Below the pieces are notes generated by a model. It had not been told where the DNA came from. It searched no databases and worked only from the letters and a program-made list of their open reading frames with translations. DNA of 64,000 bases from Sphingobium sp. CCH11-B1 (GTDB lineage: Bacteria > Pseudomonadota > Alphaproteobacteria > Sphingomonadales > Sphingomonadaceae), in NCBI RefSeq assembly GCF_001556865.1, contig NZ_LSJY01000214.1:37457-101456 (forward strand), written 5' to 3'. Position numbers and translations under genes: made by a program. Shown in pieces: positions 35,409 through 43,178 of the stretch (positions within the stretch are counted from its first letter, which is position 1; each line of letters starts with the position of its first letter).

Positions 35409-36915
35409 GCGGTTGATCCTTGGAGAGGGTGTCGCTGACGGCGAAACCGCCGCCCAGCGCGCGGATGAGAGCGACATCGGTGGAAAAGGCACTCGCCTCC
35501 AGCCCCGCAAGCGACTGACGAGCGGCCAGCAACTGATCTTCGACAGTCAGCACGTCGAGAAAGGTGGAAAGGCCGCCCTTATAGCGTTTCTGCGCGACCT
35601 GATAAGCGTCTTCCGACGCCGCGACCGCGGCCCGCGCATCGGCGAGCCGTTGATCCAGCGTGCGACGTGTGGTCACGGCGTCAGCGACCTCCTGATATGC
35701 GTCGAGCACCGTCCTGTCATAACTGGCAACCGCTTCGTCATAGGTCGCTCGCGCACCGCGATACTGGCCCTGCAGTGCCCCGCCGTGGAAGATGGGCAGG
35801 CTGATAGCGGGCCCTACTGTCCCGAAAATCGCGTCCTTCTCGAACAGATTGCTGAGGAATGACTGGGATGATCCAGTCGCGCTGCCGGAATTGAAGACCG
35901 TGTTATAGCCCAACGACTGCACACCGACGAGGGCGCTGAGGCGGATGGCCGGGAAGAAATCGGCGCGCGCGACCTTGATGCGTTTGGCGGCCGCCTCCGT
36001 GCGTGCCAGGGCCGCGGCAATGTCCGGTCGGCGGGCGACCAGATTGGTGGTGACGTCTGCCGGAAGCCCAAGCGGCGCCAATTGTCCGATATGCGGGCGG
36101 GCGATCGAAAGCCCGCGGTCCGGCCCGGCGCCGACCAGCGCGGCAAGCTGATGCTGCCGCAGTTCTATCGCCATGCGCGCTCCGGCCAGTTGGGCGCGAG
36201 CCGACGCGACGGTCGCGTCCGCCTGCCGCACGCTACCCCGGGTTTCAAGGCCGTTCTGCCGCCGGTCGGCGACCAGCTTCTGACTGGCGAAACGTATGTC
36301 CAGGGTGCGCTGCGCGATCTCCGCCTCTTCATACAGGCGCGCAAGGTCCGCATAGGCGCTGGCGATGCCGGTCGTCAGCGCCAGTCGCGCCTGCTGCATG
36401 TCGATCTCCGCCGCGCGCGCCTCAGACGTCGCGGCCGCCAGAGCCGCGCGGTTGCGGCCCCACAGGTCGAGGTCGAAACCAAGGTCCAGCGCTACACGCC
36501 CCGTACCAAGCCACCCTTGGGGAACGAATTCCTTGGGCAGACCCATATTATAGCTTTGCTTGGTGGCGGCGGCGCTGGCGTCCAGGTCGGCCGAGGGAAG
36601 AAGCGCCGCGCCCGCCTGCTGCGCCATGCCCGCCGCACGGCGGAACCGCGCACTGGCGGCTGCAACGTCCGGCGAGGCGCGCAAGCCTTCCTCGATCAAC
36701 TGATCCAGTTGCGGATCGCCATAGGCCCGCCACCAACCATCGCCAGGCCATGCCGCCGGTTGCGCGGCGAAGCTGCGGGTCGCATCGATGCTGTCCGGCG
36801 ACCGAACGACAGGCTCTGGGCCGAGCTTCGGCACGGCCGCACAGGCAGCAAGGATAAGGATGGAAGAGATCATGCCCCCTGTCCGGGCAGCTAGGGCAAC
36901 GCGACTCAGCGACAT
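35401..36915 (-). CDS. NodT/OprM-family outer-membrane efflux lipoprotein
   Basis: The 504-residue protein has a lipobox (SSILILAACAAVP), then two repeats of the TolC-type helical domain. Motifs include WPGDGWWRAYGDPQLDQLI at the N terminus, RRPDIAAALARTEAAAKRI and YRGARATYDEAVASYDRTV. It forms the outer-membrane channel of the tripartite pump. The ATG at 36915 lies only 8 bases from the first operator half-site, so repressor binding would overlap the translation start region. Confidence 0.93.
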   Translation of the reverse strand: MSLSRVALAARTGGMISSILILAACAAVPKLGPEPVVRSPDSIDATRSFAAQPAAWPGDGWWRAYGDPQLDQLIEEGLRASPDVAAASARFRRAAGMAQQAGAALLPSADLDASAAATKQSYNMGLPKEFVPQGWLGTGRVALDLGFDLDLWGRNRAALAAATSEARAAEIDMQQARLALTTGIASAYADLARLYEEAEIAQRTLDIRFASQKLVADRRQNGLETRGSVRQADATVASARAQLAGARMAIELRQHQLAALVGAGPDRGLSIARPHIGQLAPLGLPADVTTNLVARRPDIAAALARTEAAAKRIKVARADFFPAIRLSALVGVQSLGYNTVFNSGSATGSSQSFLSNLFEKDAIFGTVGPAISLPIFHGGALQGQYRGARATYDEAVASYDRTVLDAYQEVADAVTTRRTLDQRLADARAAVAASEDAYQVAQKRYKGGLSTFLDVLTVEDQLLAARQSLAGLEASAFSTDVALIRALGGGFAVSDTLSKDQPHG

Positions 36916-36922
36916 ATCTAAT

Positions 36923-36999
36923 CGTACCACCTAGTATGAAAAGCGGCATTGCCGCCTGCGCAAAAGCTTGTCAACAAATTTAGCGTACTGTATGGTACG
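36923..36999. promoter_or_regulatory. Two similar operators between the efflux operon and its TetR regulator
   Basis: CGTAC-N6-GTATG lies at 36923-36938, next to the channel gene start, and CGTAC-N6-GTACG lies at 36984-36999, just before the TetR start. Both have identical half-site spacing and are 61 bases apart. One seems placed to control each divergent promoter. Confidence 0.65.
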
Positions 37000-37004
37000 T
37001 TTTT

Positions 37005-37673
37005 ATGACCGACGCCAACTGCCCTCTCAGCCGACGCGAGGCCCGCCGTCAGCACCGGCGCGACGCCATGCTGGCGGTTGCGCAGGATTATTTCCTGGCA
37101 CATGGCTATGCCGGCACGAGCATGTCGGAAATCGCTGCAACGCTGGGCGGATCCAAGGGAACGCTTTGGAGCTATTTCCCTTCCAAGGAAGCGTTGTTCA
37201 CCGCTGTCCTGGAAAAGGCGATGAAAGCCTATGAGGCGCGCCTGTCCGAAATCCTGCACCCAGGCGGAAATATTCGCGACACGCTGCTGCGCGCCTGCAT
37301 CAGCTTGACGGGCAAGATCAATTCGGCAGAAGCGATAGCGTTGCAACGGCTCATCATCGCGGAAGGCCGTCGCTTCCCCGAGTTGTCGCGCATCTTTTTC
37401 GAACTCGCGCCCAACAGCACCCAGAAGCTTCTGGCGAGCTTTCTGCAGGGCGCGATGGAGAGCGGGCAATTAAGGCAGGCCAACCCGATGGACGCAGCGG
37501 GTGTCCTGATCGCCCTGATTCGTTCGGGTCTGCATCACCAATTATTGTTTGGACGGATAGACACGCTGGATCCCAGTCAGGTGGCAAGGGAAGCGGAGTT
37601 GATCGTCGATATCATATTGCGCGCCTACGCGCCCGAAGCCACACCAGCCTCTCCCCCAGGACACAGTGCATAG
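37005..37673 (+). CDS. TetR-family regulator of the divergent efflux operon
   Basis: The 222-residue protein has the TetR helix-turn-helix AGTSMSEIAATLGGSKGTLWSYF-type region (quoted in part: SMSEIAATLGGSKGTLW) and a C-terminal domain like those of AcrR/TetR_C regulators. The start codon is six bases from the second operator, so it probably represses itself and the pump until a drug binds. Its 3' end overlaps the convergent winged-helix regulator by 49 bases, an unusually long antisense overlap. Confidence 0.88.
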   Translation: MTDANCPLSRREARRQHRRDAMLAVAQDYFLAHGYAGTSMSEIAATLGGSKGTLWSYFPSKEALFTAVLEKAMKAYEARLSEILHPGGNIRDTLLRACISLTGKINSAEAIALQRLIIAEGRRFPELSRIFFELAPNSTQKLLASFLQGAMESGQLRQANPMDAAGVLIALIRSGLHHQLLFGRIDTLDPSQVAREAELIVDIILRAYAPEATPASPPGHSA

Positions 37674-38236
37674 CCACGTCCTTTGACGGTGTGCAGCAAG
37701 GGAACCGGGAAACCGCGGTCGATCTTGGCGCGCAACCGCGACATATGCACTTCCACGCTGTTGGTGCCGGGGTCGAAATCCAGCCGCCAGACGGCGCGCA
37801 ACAATTCCCGACGGCCGACCGCGCGGTTGGGATGCCGTGCGAGGTGCAGGAGCAAAGCATATTCGCGGCTCAGAAGGGGAATGACCTGCCCTGCCCGCTC
37901 CACCCGCCTGTCGACCAAAGCGATGCTGAGATCGCCCAGCCGCAAGATCGGCTGGTCCACATCCGCAAGCCGGATTATCCGGGCGACGGTTTCCGCTTCG
38001 TGCATCCAGGGCCCGACCACTTCATGCACGCCTTGCTCAAGGGCGCGGGCGCGCGCCGGCGGGTCGTCAACATCCTGCCACAGGACGGTCGCCCCACCGA
38101 CAAGTACCCGGGGCAGTTCGCTCGGCCCGGACCGCATGGCAAGTTCCACGCCACGCGCGTTCAAGGCGCGTGCCACGGGGGCGAAGCTGCCCCCCAATCC
38201 GTGACATTCGACCCGTCTTCCCACGCCCCCGCCCAC
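37625..38236 (-). CDS. OmpR-type winged-helix regulator with degenerate receiver domain
   Basis: The C-terminal half (about residues 100-195) is a Trans_reg_C domain: LSREYALLLHLARHPNRAVG, then FDPGTNSVEVHMSRLRAKID and TVKGRGYALCP. The N-terminal half has receiver-like length and pattern but lacks the acidic pocket, the phospho-acceptor Asp and the conserved Lys (GPWMHEAE replaces the KPF region), so control is probably phosphorylation-independent. The start is unclear; a GTG at 38236 is used. It lies 34 bases after the cupin-like gene on the same strand and is likely in the peptide operon. Confidence 0.75.
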   Translation of the reverse strand: MGGGVGRRVECHGLGGSFAPVARALNARGVELAMRSGPSELPRVLVGGATVLWQDVDDPPARARALEQGVHEVVGPWMHEAETVARIIRLADVDQPILRLGDLSIALVDRRVERAGQVIPLLSREYALLLHLARHPNRAVGRRELLRAVWRLDFDPGTNSVEVHMSRLRAKIDRGFPVPLLHTVKGRGYALCPGGEAGVASGA

Positions 38237-38270
38237 AGGATTGCCCCGGCTATCGGACCGTTAGCCAAGC

Positions 38271-39194
38271 CTAAAAACAAGCCACATCGCCTCCACAATG
38301 GACCTTTCTGAGGATTATTTCGCTTTCGGTGCGGATCAGGCGACTGGCGTGGCGGGCGCCGCGCTCAAGATGCGCGATCCGACCCTCCGTGGTTTGCAGG
38401 CCAGTCCCGATGGCCCGCCAGGCTGTCAGGCGCATGGCATCCTGCGGATGCGCCGCCGCGAATTCGTGGGCGAGGTCCAAGGCGTTGTCCATTCCGCATC
38501 CAACCCCCAGTTCGAGCAGCATCTGGGCGCTGGCAACCGTCATTCCTTGCGCAATCAAGCCTCTTTCGGTGTCGAACCGATACTGCCGACGCCATCCCTG
38601 GTCCGGCGCGCTCGCCAAGATGTTCAGCGACACGGACAGGGAATTTGGCGGGCGCTGCGCATGGATGTCGCGATTGGCGCGATACAGCAGGATCTTTCCT
38701 TCCGAGAGCGCGCTGCGTTCGATGAAGCGGAGCGCCACGGCCTCGCCATCCGCGCCGCCGATGCTGGCCACATCATAGTCGTAATAATCGGAGACATAGC
38801 CCGGCCCGATGTGACCTACGGTGAGGAAGTCGAAACCATGATCGTGCGGAACATGATAAAGAAAAGCAGACGCCCCCTGCATCCGAACCACATGATCCCG
38901 TTCCGCGGGCCAGAAGGCGGCGCGCAACACATATTTGTTCGTTGGCGGGCTAAGCAGGATCACCTGGGCCGAATAGGGATTGACCCGCCTTTGCCCGGCG
39001 CAGCGCGTCTTGAGTTCTGCGAGAGCGAAATCGGCGAGGAAATGCCGGTTGCGGGACAGGGCGTCCAGCATGGGAGCCGCTGTCGCGAGCCCCTCCTCAC
39101 TGCCGGGATCGAAAGCGCTGCTTTCACACCAGTCGACCAAGGCATCAAGGTCGACGATGGTGTCGTCCTCTACCGGCGTGATCAGGCGGGGCAC
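38271..39194 (-). CDS. Uncharacterised protein with cupin-like HxH motif, third gene of the peptide operon
   Basis: The family is not recognised. The 307-residue protein has a central segment FLYHVPHDHGFDFLTVGH followed by IGPGYVSDYYDYD and YRANRDIHAQRPPNSLSVSL. The histidines at 114, 117, 119 and 178 would fit a metal-binding double-stranded beta-helix like that of Asp/Asn hydroxylases. The C-terminal 90 residues look helical. The start is a GTG at 39194 that overlaps the previous gene by 13 bases. Its position after a small-peptide gene suggests a peptide-modifying enzyme, which is inference. Confidence 0.7.
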   Translation of the reverse strand: MPRLITPVEDDTIVDLDALVDWCESSAFDPGSEEGLATAAPMLDALSRNRHFLADFALAELKTRCAGQRRVNPYSAQVILLSPPTNKYVLRAAFWPAERDHVVRMQGASAFLYHVPHDHGFDFLTVGHIGPGYVSDYYDYDVASIGGADGEAVALRFIERSALSEGKILLYRANRDIHAQRPPNSLSVSLNILASAPDQGWRRQYRFDTERGLIAQGMTVASAQMLLELGVGCGMDNALDLAHEFAAAHPQDAMRLTAWRAIGTGLQTTEGRIAHLERGARHASRLIRTESEIILRKVHCGGDVACF

Positions 39195-39994
39195 AAGCCA
39201 GCCTCAACCTGCTTGAGCGTCCTGCAGGCCAATGCGCGCACTTCAAGGTCCGGCTCTGTTGCGGCCATCGCTATCAAGGCCTTGAGGGCGGTTCGGGTAT
39301 CGAGCGCAAGATATTCCCGCATCACCGCCCAGCGCTGACGGCCCAAGGGCGCATCCAGCGCCCGTTCGAAATGGCGAGCCGCATCCCGTCGCCCCTGAAG
39401 GCGCAGCAGGGACAGCATCATGAGCACGCGCGCGTGGCTTTCATCGGCTTGAGCTTCACCGATCTTATCGCCGCTGGCGCGATCGTGAAGGCACGCATGG
39501 ACAGGCCCGGCCGGCCCGATCTGCGCGCGCAGCAGGATGCGGCGTCCGCACGAAGGGGACAGGGAAAGACTGGTGCGGGTCTCGTCCAGTTCGATCAGCG
39601 CTCCTTCCGGCCAACTGTGTTGCCCCTCGTCCAAGGCGCGCCCGGCCGCCAGCCGGTACAGGCGGCCGTCGACCGACCCCCGCAGCGACCGCGTGATCGT
39701 GTAACGGCCGGAAAAATGAATATGGGCAGGGGGATTAACGAAAGGATCGAGGATGGTCGCCGTGATCCACACGCGCTCCGTACGGATAATCACCAAATGC
39801 CGGACATCCCCGCTACGGCTTGCCCGCAGGGGCGGAAGATGAAGCGGGTCGGCGGCCATCAAGGGCAGTTGTCCGGCGATCATCGCATGAAGCCAGCCGA
39901 CATCCGAAAGGAAGGGACGGACCGCGTCCACCGCACCTTGCAGGGATGCCTCCTGCGCGGCCGCGACGGCCAGCCCCAGCGCGGGCGGAATCAC
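39182..39994 (-). CDS. Uncharacterised protein with HEAT-like C terminus, second gene of the peptide operon
   Basis: The 270-residue protein is not recognised. A beta-rich middle part contains NPPAHIHFSGRYTI (HIH at 91-93) and LDEGQHSWPEGALIEL. The C-terminal 70 residues (REYLALDTRTALKALIAMA, then PDLEVRALACRTLKQ) resemble a HEAT-type helical repeat that could bind a peptide. The start is a GTG at 39994 whose GTGA overlaps the stop of the 46-residue peptide gene, so translation is coupled. It may be a binding or scaffold partner of the cupin-like protein. Confidence 0.7.
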   Translation of the reverse strand: MIPPALGLAVAAAQEASLQGAVDAVRPFLSDVGWLHAMIAGQLPLMAADPLHLPPLRASRSGDVRHLVIIRTERVWITATILDPFVNPPAHIHFSGRYTITRSLRGSVDGRLYRLAAGRALDEGQHSWPEGALIELDETRTSLSLSPSCGRRILLRAQIGPAGPVHACLHDRASGDKIGEAQADESHARVLMMLSLLRLQGRRDAARHFERALDAPLGRQRWAVMREYLALDTRTALKALIAMAATEPDLEVRALACRTLKQVEAGLCPA

Positions 39995-40131
39995 GGATAG
40001 GCGATGATGGCGATGACCACATCCATCAGGCTGATTTCCAGCGCATCATCCCCTGCCATCGAAACCGCAGGCGCCGTGGCATCCAGATCGGCAATGTCGT
40101 CGATGTTCAACTGTGTGACCTGTTCCATCAT
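39991..40131 (-). CDS. 46-residue acidic small peptide, possible precursor peptide
   Basis: The peptide begins MMEQVTQLNIDDIADLD and ends LMDVVIAIIAYP. It has nine acidic residues, no Lys, Arg, His or Cys, and a strongly hydrophobic C-terminal nine residues after D37. A GAGG lies about 8 bases before the first of two adjacent ATGs (40131 and 40128). The stop overlaps the start of the next gene by 4 bases. The layout (acidic LxxLD-like leader, distinct C-terminal tail, coupled downstream enzymes) resembles a precursor peptide of a modified-peptide system, though no known class matches. Confidence 0.65.
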   Translation of the reverse strand: MMEQVTQLNIDDIADLDATAPAVSMAGDDALEISLMDVVIAIIAYP

Positions 40132-40191
40132 CTGCTTGCCCTCACGTCGGTGGAGGACGCAGCCTATGGCGGCCCGCCATGCCGGGCCAAT

Positions 40192-40230
40192 TAAATGAAA
40201 TTAATCGGACAGACCGGGATTAACCATTTA
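40192..40230. promoter_or_regulatory. AT-rich nested dyad between the peptide operon and the receiver gene
   Basis: TAAATG (40192-40197) mirrors CATTTA (40225-40230), and inside it TTAAT (40201-40205) mirrors ATTAA (40219-40223). It lies about 60 bases before the peptide start and 45 bases before the divergent receiver gene, so it is well placed as a shared operator. Confidence 0.45.
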
Positions 40231-40274
40231 TTTGCAGGACAACCCTACCTTCCTTGGCAGGAAGGTGCGCCATC

Positions 40275-40895
40275 ATGCAGTTCTTGAAGCGGGTACTGAG
40301 CCGCGACCCGAACGCCGGTTCCAGAACGAGCGAACTCCCGCAACGACGATTGCGCGTGCTCCTGGTGGACGAGAACAAGACGGCGCGGACGGTGATCGCC
40401 CGGCGCCTGTCCCATCGCAACTATGACGTCGCGCTTGCGGACAGCGGCTTTGCTGCGCTCTCCATGCTTGTCACCCGGCCGGTGGACATCGTGCTGATCG
40501 ACATGGATATCGCCATTCTTTCGGCCATTGCCACGATGCAGAAAATCCGCGCCGCCAATGTCGTGGGCACCGCCTGCTTCGTGACGATCGCCGGCCAGCA
40601 TGACAGCCAGTCAACGGTCGATGCGCTGGATGCCGGCGCGGACGACCATATCGTCAAGCCGTTCGACTTCGACGTTCTCGATGCGCGCTTGCGGCACCTG
40701 TGCCAGCGTGCCGAGCAGATCGGCGCCCTCTCCCGCTATAATGCCGAACTCGATGCGCGCATCGCTCGCCGCGCCGTGGAACTTGGCGAGACCCGCGAGG
40801 AACTGCGCGAGATGCAGGCGGATCGCGCTCGGCTGGTATCGTCCATTCAGGCACTGCACGACAAGATCGAACGGCTCCAATCAGCCAAGGCTTAG
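40275..40895 (+). CDS. Stand-alone CheY-like receiver protein with C-terminal coiled coil
   Basis: The 206-residue protein has a full receiver domain at about residues 26-145: acidic pocket D32/E33 in LLVDENKTA, phospho-acceptor D76 in VLIDMDIAIL and the Lys in IVKPFDF. Instead of an output domain it ends with about 60 residues of heptad-like helix (ELGETREELREMQADRARL). AGGAAGG lies before the ATG at 40275; an upstream ATG at 40254 is less likely. It is divergent from the peptide operon and overlaps the convergent next gene by 15 bases. Confidence 0.85.
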   Translation: MQFLKRVLSRDPNAGSRTSELPQRRLRVLLVDENKTARTVIARRLSHRNYDVALADSGFAALSMLVTRPVDIVLIDMDIAILSAIATMQKIRAANVVGTACFVTIAGQHDSQSTVDALDAGADDHIVKPFDFDVLDARLRHLCQRAEQIGALSRYNAELDARIARRAVELGETREELREMQADRARLVSSIQALHDKIERLQSAKA

Positions 40896-41636
40896 CCAGA
40901 GGGAAAGGCCCTTCGCCGGCAGATCGGGCGGCGCGTCGGTCGCGGTGCGGGTCGCGTCCGCCCGCGCCCGATCGAGGATGGCGGCGGGGACGTCGGCCGC
41001 GTGATAAATATGGTCCGCCTCTCCTAGCAGCCGCGCCCACCGCAGCGTCAAATCATCCGGGTCGGTCGACAAAAGGCGGATTTGCACCAGCCCGATTTCA
41101 CGATCGGCGCCTCCTTCCAGCCAGGCGGACACCGCGTCAGCGGCATCTGCCTTCATCGGATCGATGATCCCGCCCGGCCTAAGCCCCGCGTCGATGGCGC
41201 GTCGACGATCGTTCGCATCCGGCCAACGGGCGCGGATCGCTGCCCGGCCGGCGGACAGGACCCGCGCGAGCGCCCCCAGGCCGGGGGGCAGGATCGATTC
41301 CAGCCGCTGCCGCAAAGCCTTGGCAAGCCCCGCCGATGCGCCGCCGGTGCCGATGGCAATCAGCACGGGATCGCGATCGACGATGGCCGGAAGGGTGAAG
41401 TCGCACAGCGCGGGATTATCGGTCGCGTTGACCAGCACGCCGCGAGCCCGCAACCGTGCGGCGGTTGCCTCATCGCCGTCCGACACGATGGCGATGCGGG
41501 CTTCGGGATCGTCCTCGCATACGATCCGCGCGCCCGCCCGCACCAGCAGGCGACGCTTGGCGTCGGCCGCATCGCCCATCCCCGTCAGGATGACCGCCCG
41601 TCCCTCCAGACGGAGAAAGACGGGCAGGCTGTGCAT
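40881..41636 (-). CDS. Siroheme synthase N-terminal-like (precorrin-2 dehydrogenase/ferrochelatase) protein
   Basis: The 251-residue protein begins MHSLPVFLRLEGRAVIL and has the NAD-binding CysG-N/Met8p arrangement: DAADAKRRLLVRAGARI, then LVNATDNPALCDFTLPAIVDR-type segment (shown here in part) and AIGTGGASAGLAKALRQRLE. It would oxidise precorrin-2 and insert iron to make siroheme. No uroporphyrinogen methyltransferase domain follows. Its ATG shares one base with the lysA stop, so it is coupled to lysine synthesis. The C-terminal part after about residue 160 is divergent. Confidence 0.85.
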   Translation of the reverse strand: MHSLPVFLRLEGRAVILTGMGDAADAKRRLLVRAGARIVCEDDPEARIAIVSDGDEATAARLRARGVLVNATDNPALCDFTLPAIVDRDPVLIAIGTGGASAGLAKALRQRLESILPPGLGALARVLSAGRAAIRARWPDANDRRRAIDAGLRPGGIIDPMKADAADAVSAWLEGGADREIGLVQIRLLSTDPDDLTLRWARLLGEADHIYHAADVPAAILDRARADATRTATDAPPDLPAKGLSLWLSLG

Positions 41637-42901
41637 CAGGCGGCAAGCCAGTGGGGAATGATATCGCCGTCGATCAGTGCCTGGATCGGCGGTCTTTCCC
41701 GCACCACCGCCCATTTGTCGCCCGATACCAGCACTTCGGGCGTCAGCGGACGGCTGTTGTACGTGCCCGCCATCGTCGCGCCATAGGCGCCGGCAGTCAT
41801 GAAGGCAACGAGATCGCCCGCCTCGACCACGTCCATGTCCCGGTGCATGGCGAAGGTGTCGCCGGTTTCGCACACCGGCCCGACGACATTGGCGACAGCG
41901 CGGTTGCCCGCCGGCTTCACCGCGCGGATGTCATGCCATGCATCGTACAGGCTGGGCCGCAGCAGGTCGTTCATCGCCGCGTCCACGATGACGAAGGGGG
42001 CCTGCGCACCCTGCTTCACCCGGACCACGCGCGACAGCAAGGCTCCGGCGTTGCCCACGATCACCCGGCCAGGCTCGAACAGCAGGCGGACATTCCAGTC
42101 CTTCGTGACGCGCGTGACCATCGCGCCATAATCGGCAGGGCTGGGCGGAGCAGGTTGCGACGGATCATAGGGAACCCCAAGCCCCCCGCCTAGGTCAGCG
42201 GTACGGATGGCGTGGCCATCCGCTCGCAGCGCCTCCACCAGCGCGCCGACCTTGACGAAAGCTGCTTCCAGCGGGGCGAGATCGGTCAGCTGGCTGCCGA
42301 TATGCACCGCGACACCCTGCACGTCGAGGCCGGGCAGCGCCCTTGCGGCGGCGTAGCTTTGCAGCGCGCGATCATAGGGGATGCCGAACTTGTTTTCCGA
42401 TTTGCCGGTCGAAATCTTGGCATGGGTGCCCGCATCCACATCGGGATTGATGCGATAGGCGACCGGCGCCTTTTTCCCCATGGACAGGGCGACATCGGAC
42501 AGCATCTCCGCTTCCGGCTCGCTCTCCAGATTAAACTGGTAGATGCCTTGCTCCAGGCCGATGCGCATTTCCTCCGCCGTCTTGCCGACGCCGGAAAACA
42601 CGATGCGGTCAGCCGGTATTCCCGCAGCGATCGCCCGCAACAATTCGCCGCCAGACACGACATCCGCCCCCAAACCCAGCTTGGCCAGGGTGGCGAGCAC
42701 GGCAGCGTTCGGGTTCGATTTGACCGCAAAGGCGATCAGCGGGTCGACAAGTTGCGCAAGGCCATCGCGGAACACGCCGACATGGCGTTCCAGCGTGGCG
42801 GTGGAATAGACATAGACGGGCGTGCCGACCGCCTGCGCGATCGTCTCCATCGGCACCTGCTCTACCTGCATGGCGCCGTCGACATAGGTAAAATGGTCCA
42901 A
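41636..42901 (-). CDS. lysA: Diaminopimelate decarboxylase
   Basis: LysA makes L-lysine from meso-diaminopimelate with pyridoxal phosphate. The protein of about 421 residues shows the PLP lysine in IAFAVKSNPNAAVL, HIGSQLTDLAPLEAAF, the GGGLGVPY phosphate loop and the catalytic Cys region GPVCETGDTF. The start is read as TTG at 42901, because CAGGAA lies 6-7 bases upstream and DHFTYVDGAMQ begins the conserved protein. An ATG at 42955 would overlap the lipoprotein gene by 38 bases. Confidence 0.96.
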   Translation of the reverse strand: MDHFTYVDGAMQVEQVPMETIAQAVGTPVYVYSTATLERHVGVFRDGLAQLVDPLIAFAVKSNPNAAVLATLAKLGLGADVVSGGELLRAIAAGIPADRIVFSGVGKTAEEMRIGLEQGIYQFNLESEPEAEMLSDVALSMGKKAPVAYRINPDVDAGTHAKISTGKSENKFGIPYDRALQSYAAARALPGLDVQGVAVHIGSQLTDLAPLEAAFVKVGALVEALRADGHAIRTADLGGGLGVPYDPSQPAPPSPADYGAMVTRVTKDWNVRLLFEPGRVIVGNAGALLSRVVRVKQGAQAPFVIVDAAMNDLLRPSLYDAWHDIRAVKPAGNRAVANVVGPVCETGDTFAMHRDMDVVEAGDLVAFMTAGAYGATMAGTYNSRPLTPEVLVSGDKWAVVRERPPIQALIDGDIIPHWLAA

Positions 42902-42917
42902 GGCGGATTCCTGTGCG

Positions 42918-43178
42918 TTACTTGGGCTGCGCGTTGGGCGGGAGGTCGAATTCATCGTTCCCGCGTTTTCGCGATTGGGTCAGCAGCTCGACATTCCGGC
43001 CCGGCCGCGCCTGGATCGACGGCTGCATCAGGTCCGCGGCAGTGGGAGCCGTCGTCGCGCCGATCGGAATGGCAGGCAGCTTCTGTCCGGCAACCGGCTT
43101 CAGCGCCTCCCGCCCGCCACAGCCGCTCAGGGCGAGCGCGGTCAGGGCCAGGCCACCCAGGGTTGCTACGCCTCTCAT
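42918..43178 (-). CDS. Small lipoprotein of the LptM/YifL type between argH and lysA
   Basis: The 86-residue protein has a lipobox in [15 protein letters not shown] and a Pro/Ala-rich mature part ending [10 protein letters not shown]. Small lipoproteins located just before lysA are common in proteobacteria; the E. coli one (YifL, now LptM) assists LptD maturation. Assignment rests on position and lipobox. Its start overlaps the argH stop by 4 bases. Confidence 0.75.
   Translation of the reverse strand: MRGVATLGGLALTALALSGCGGREALKPVAGQKLPAIPIGATTAPTAADLMQPSIQARPGRNVELLTQSRKRGNDEFDLPPNAQPK

Noticed and set aside
39991..40131. Lasso-peptide or lanthipeptide precursor call for the 46-residue peptide
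   Set aside because: There is no B/C lasso enzyme, no LanM/LanBC gene, no Cys in the peptide, and no conserved leader Thr near a Gly core start.
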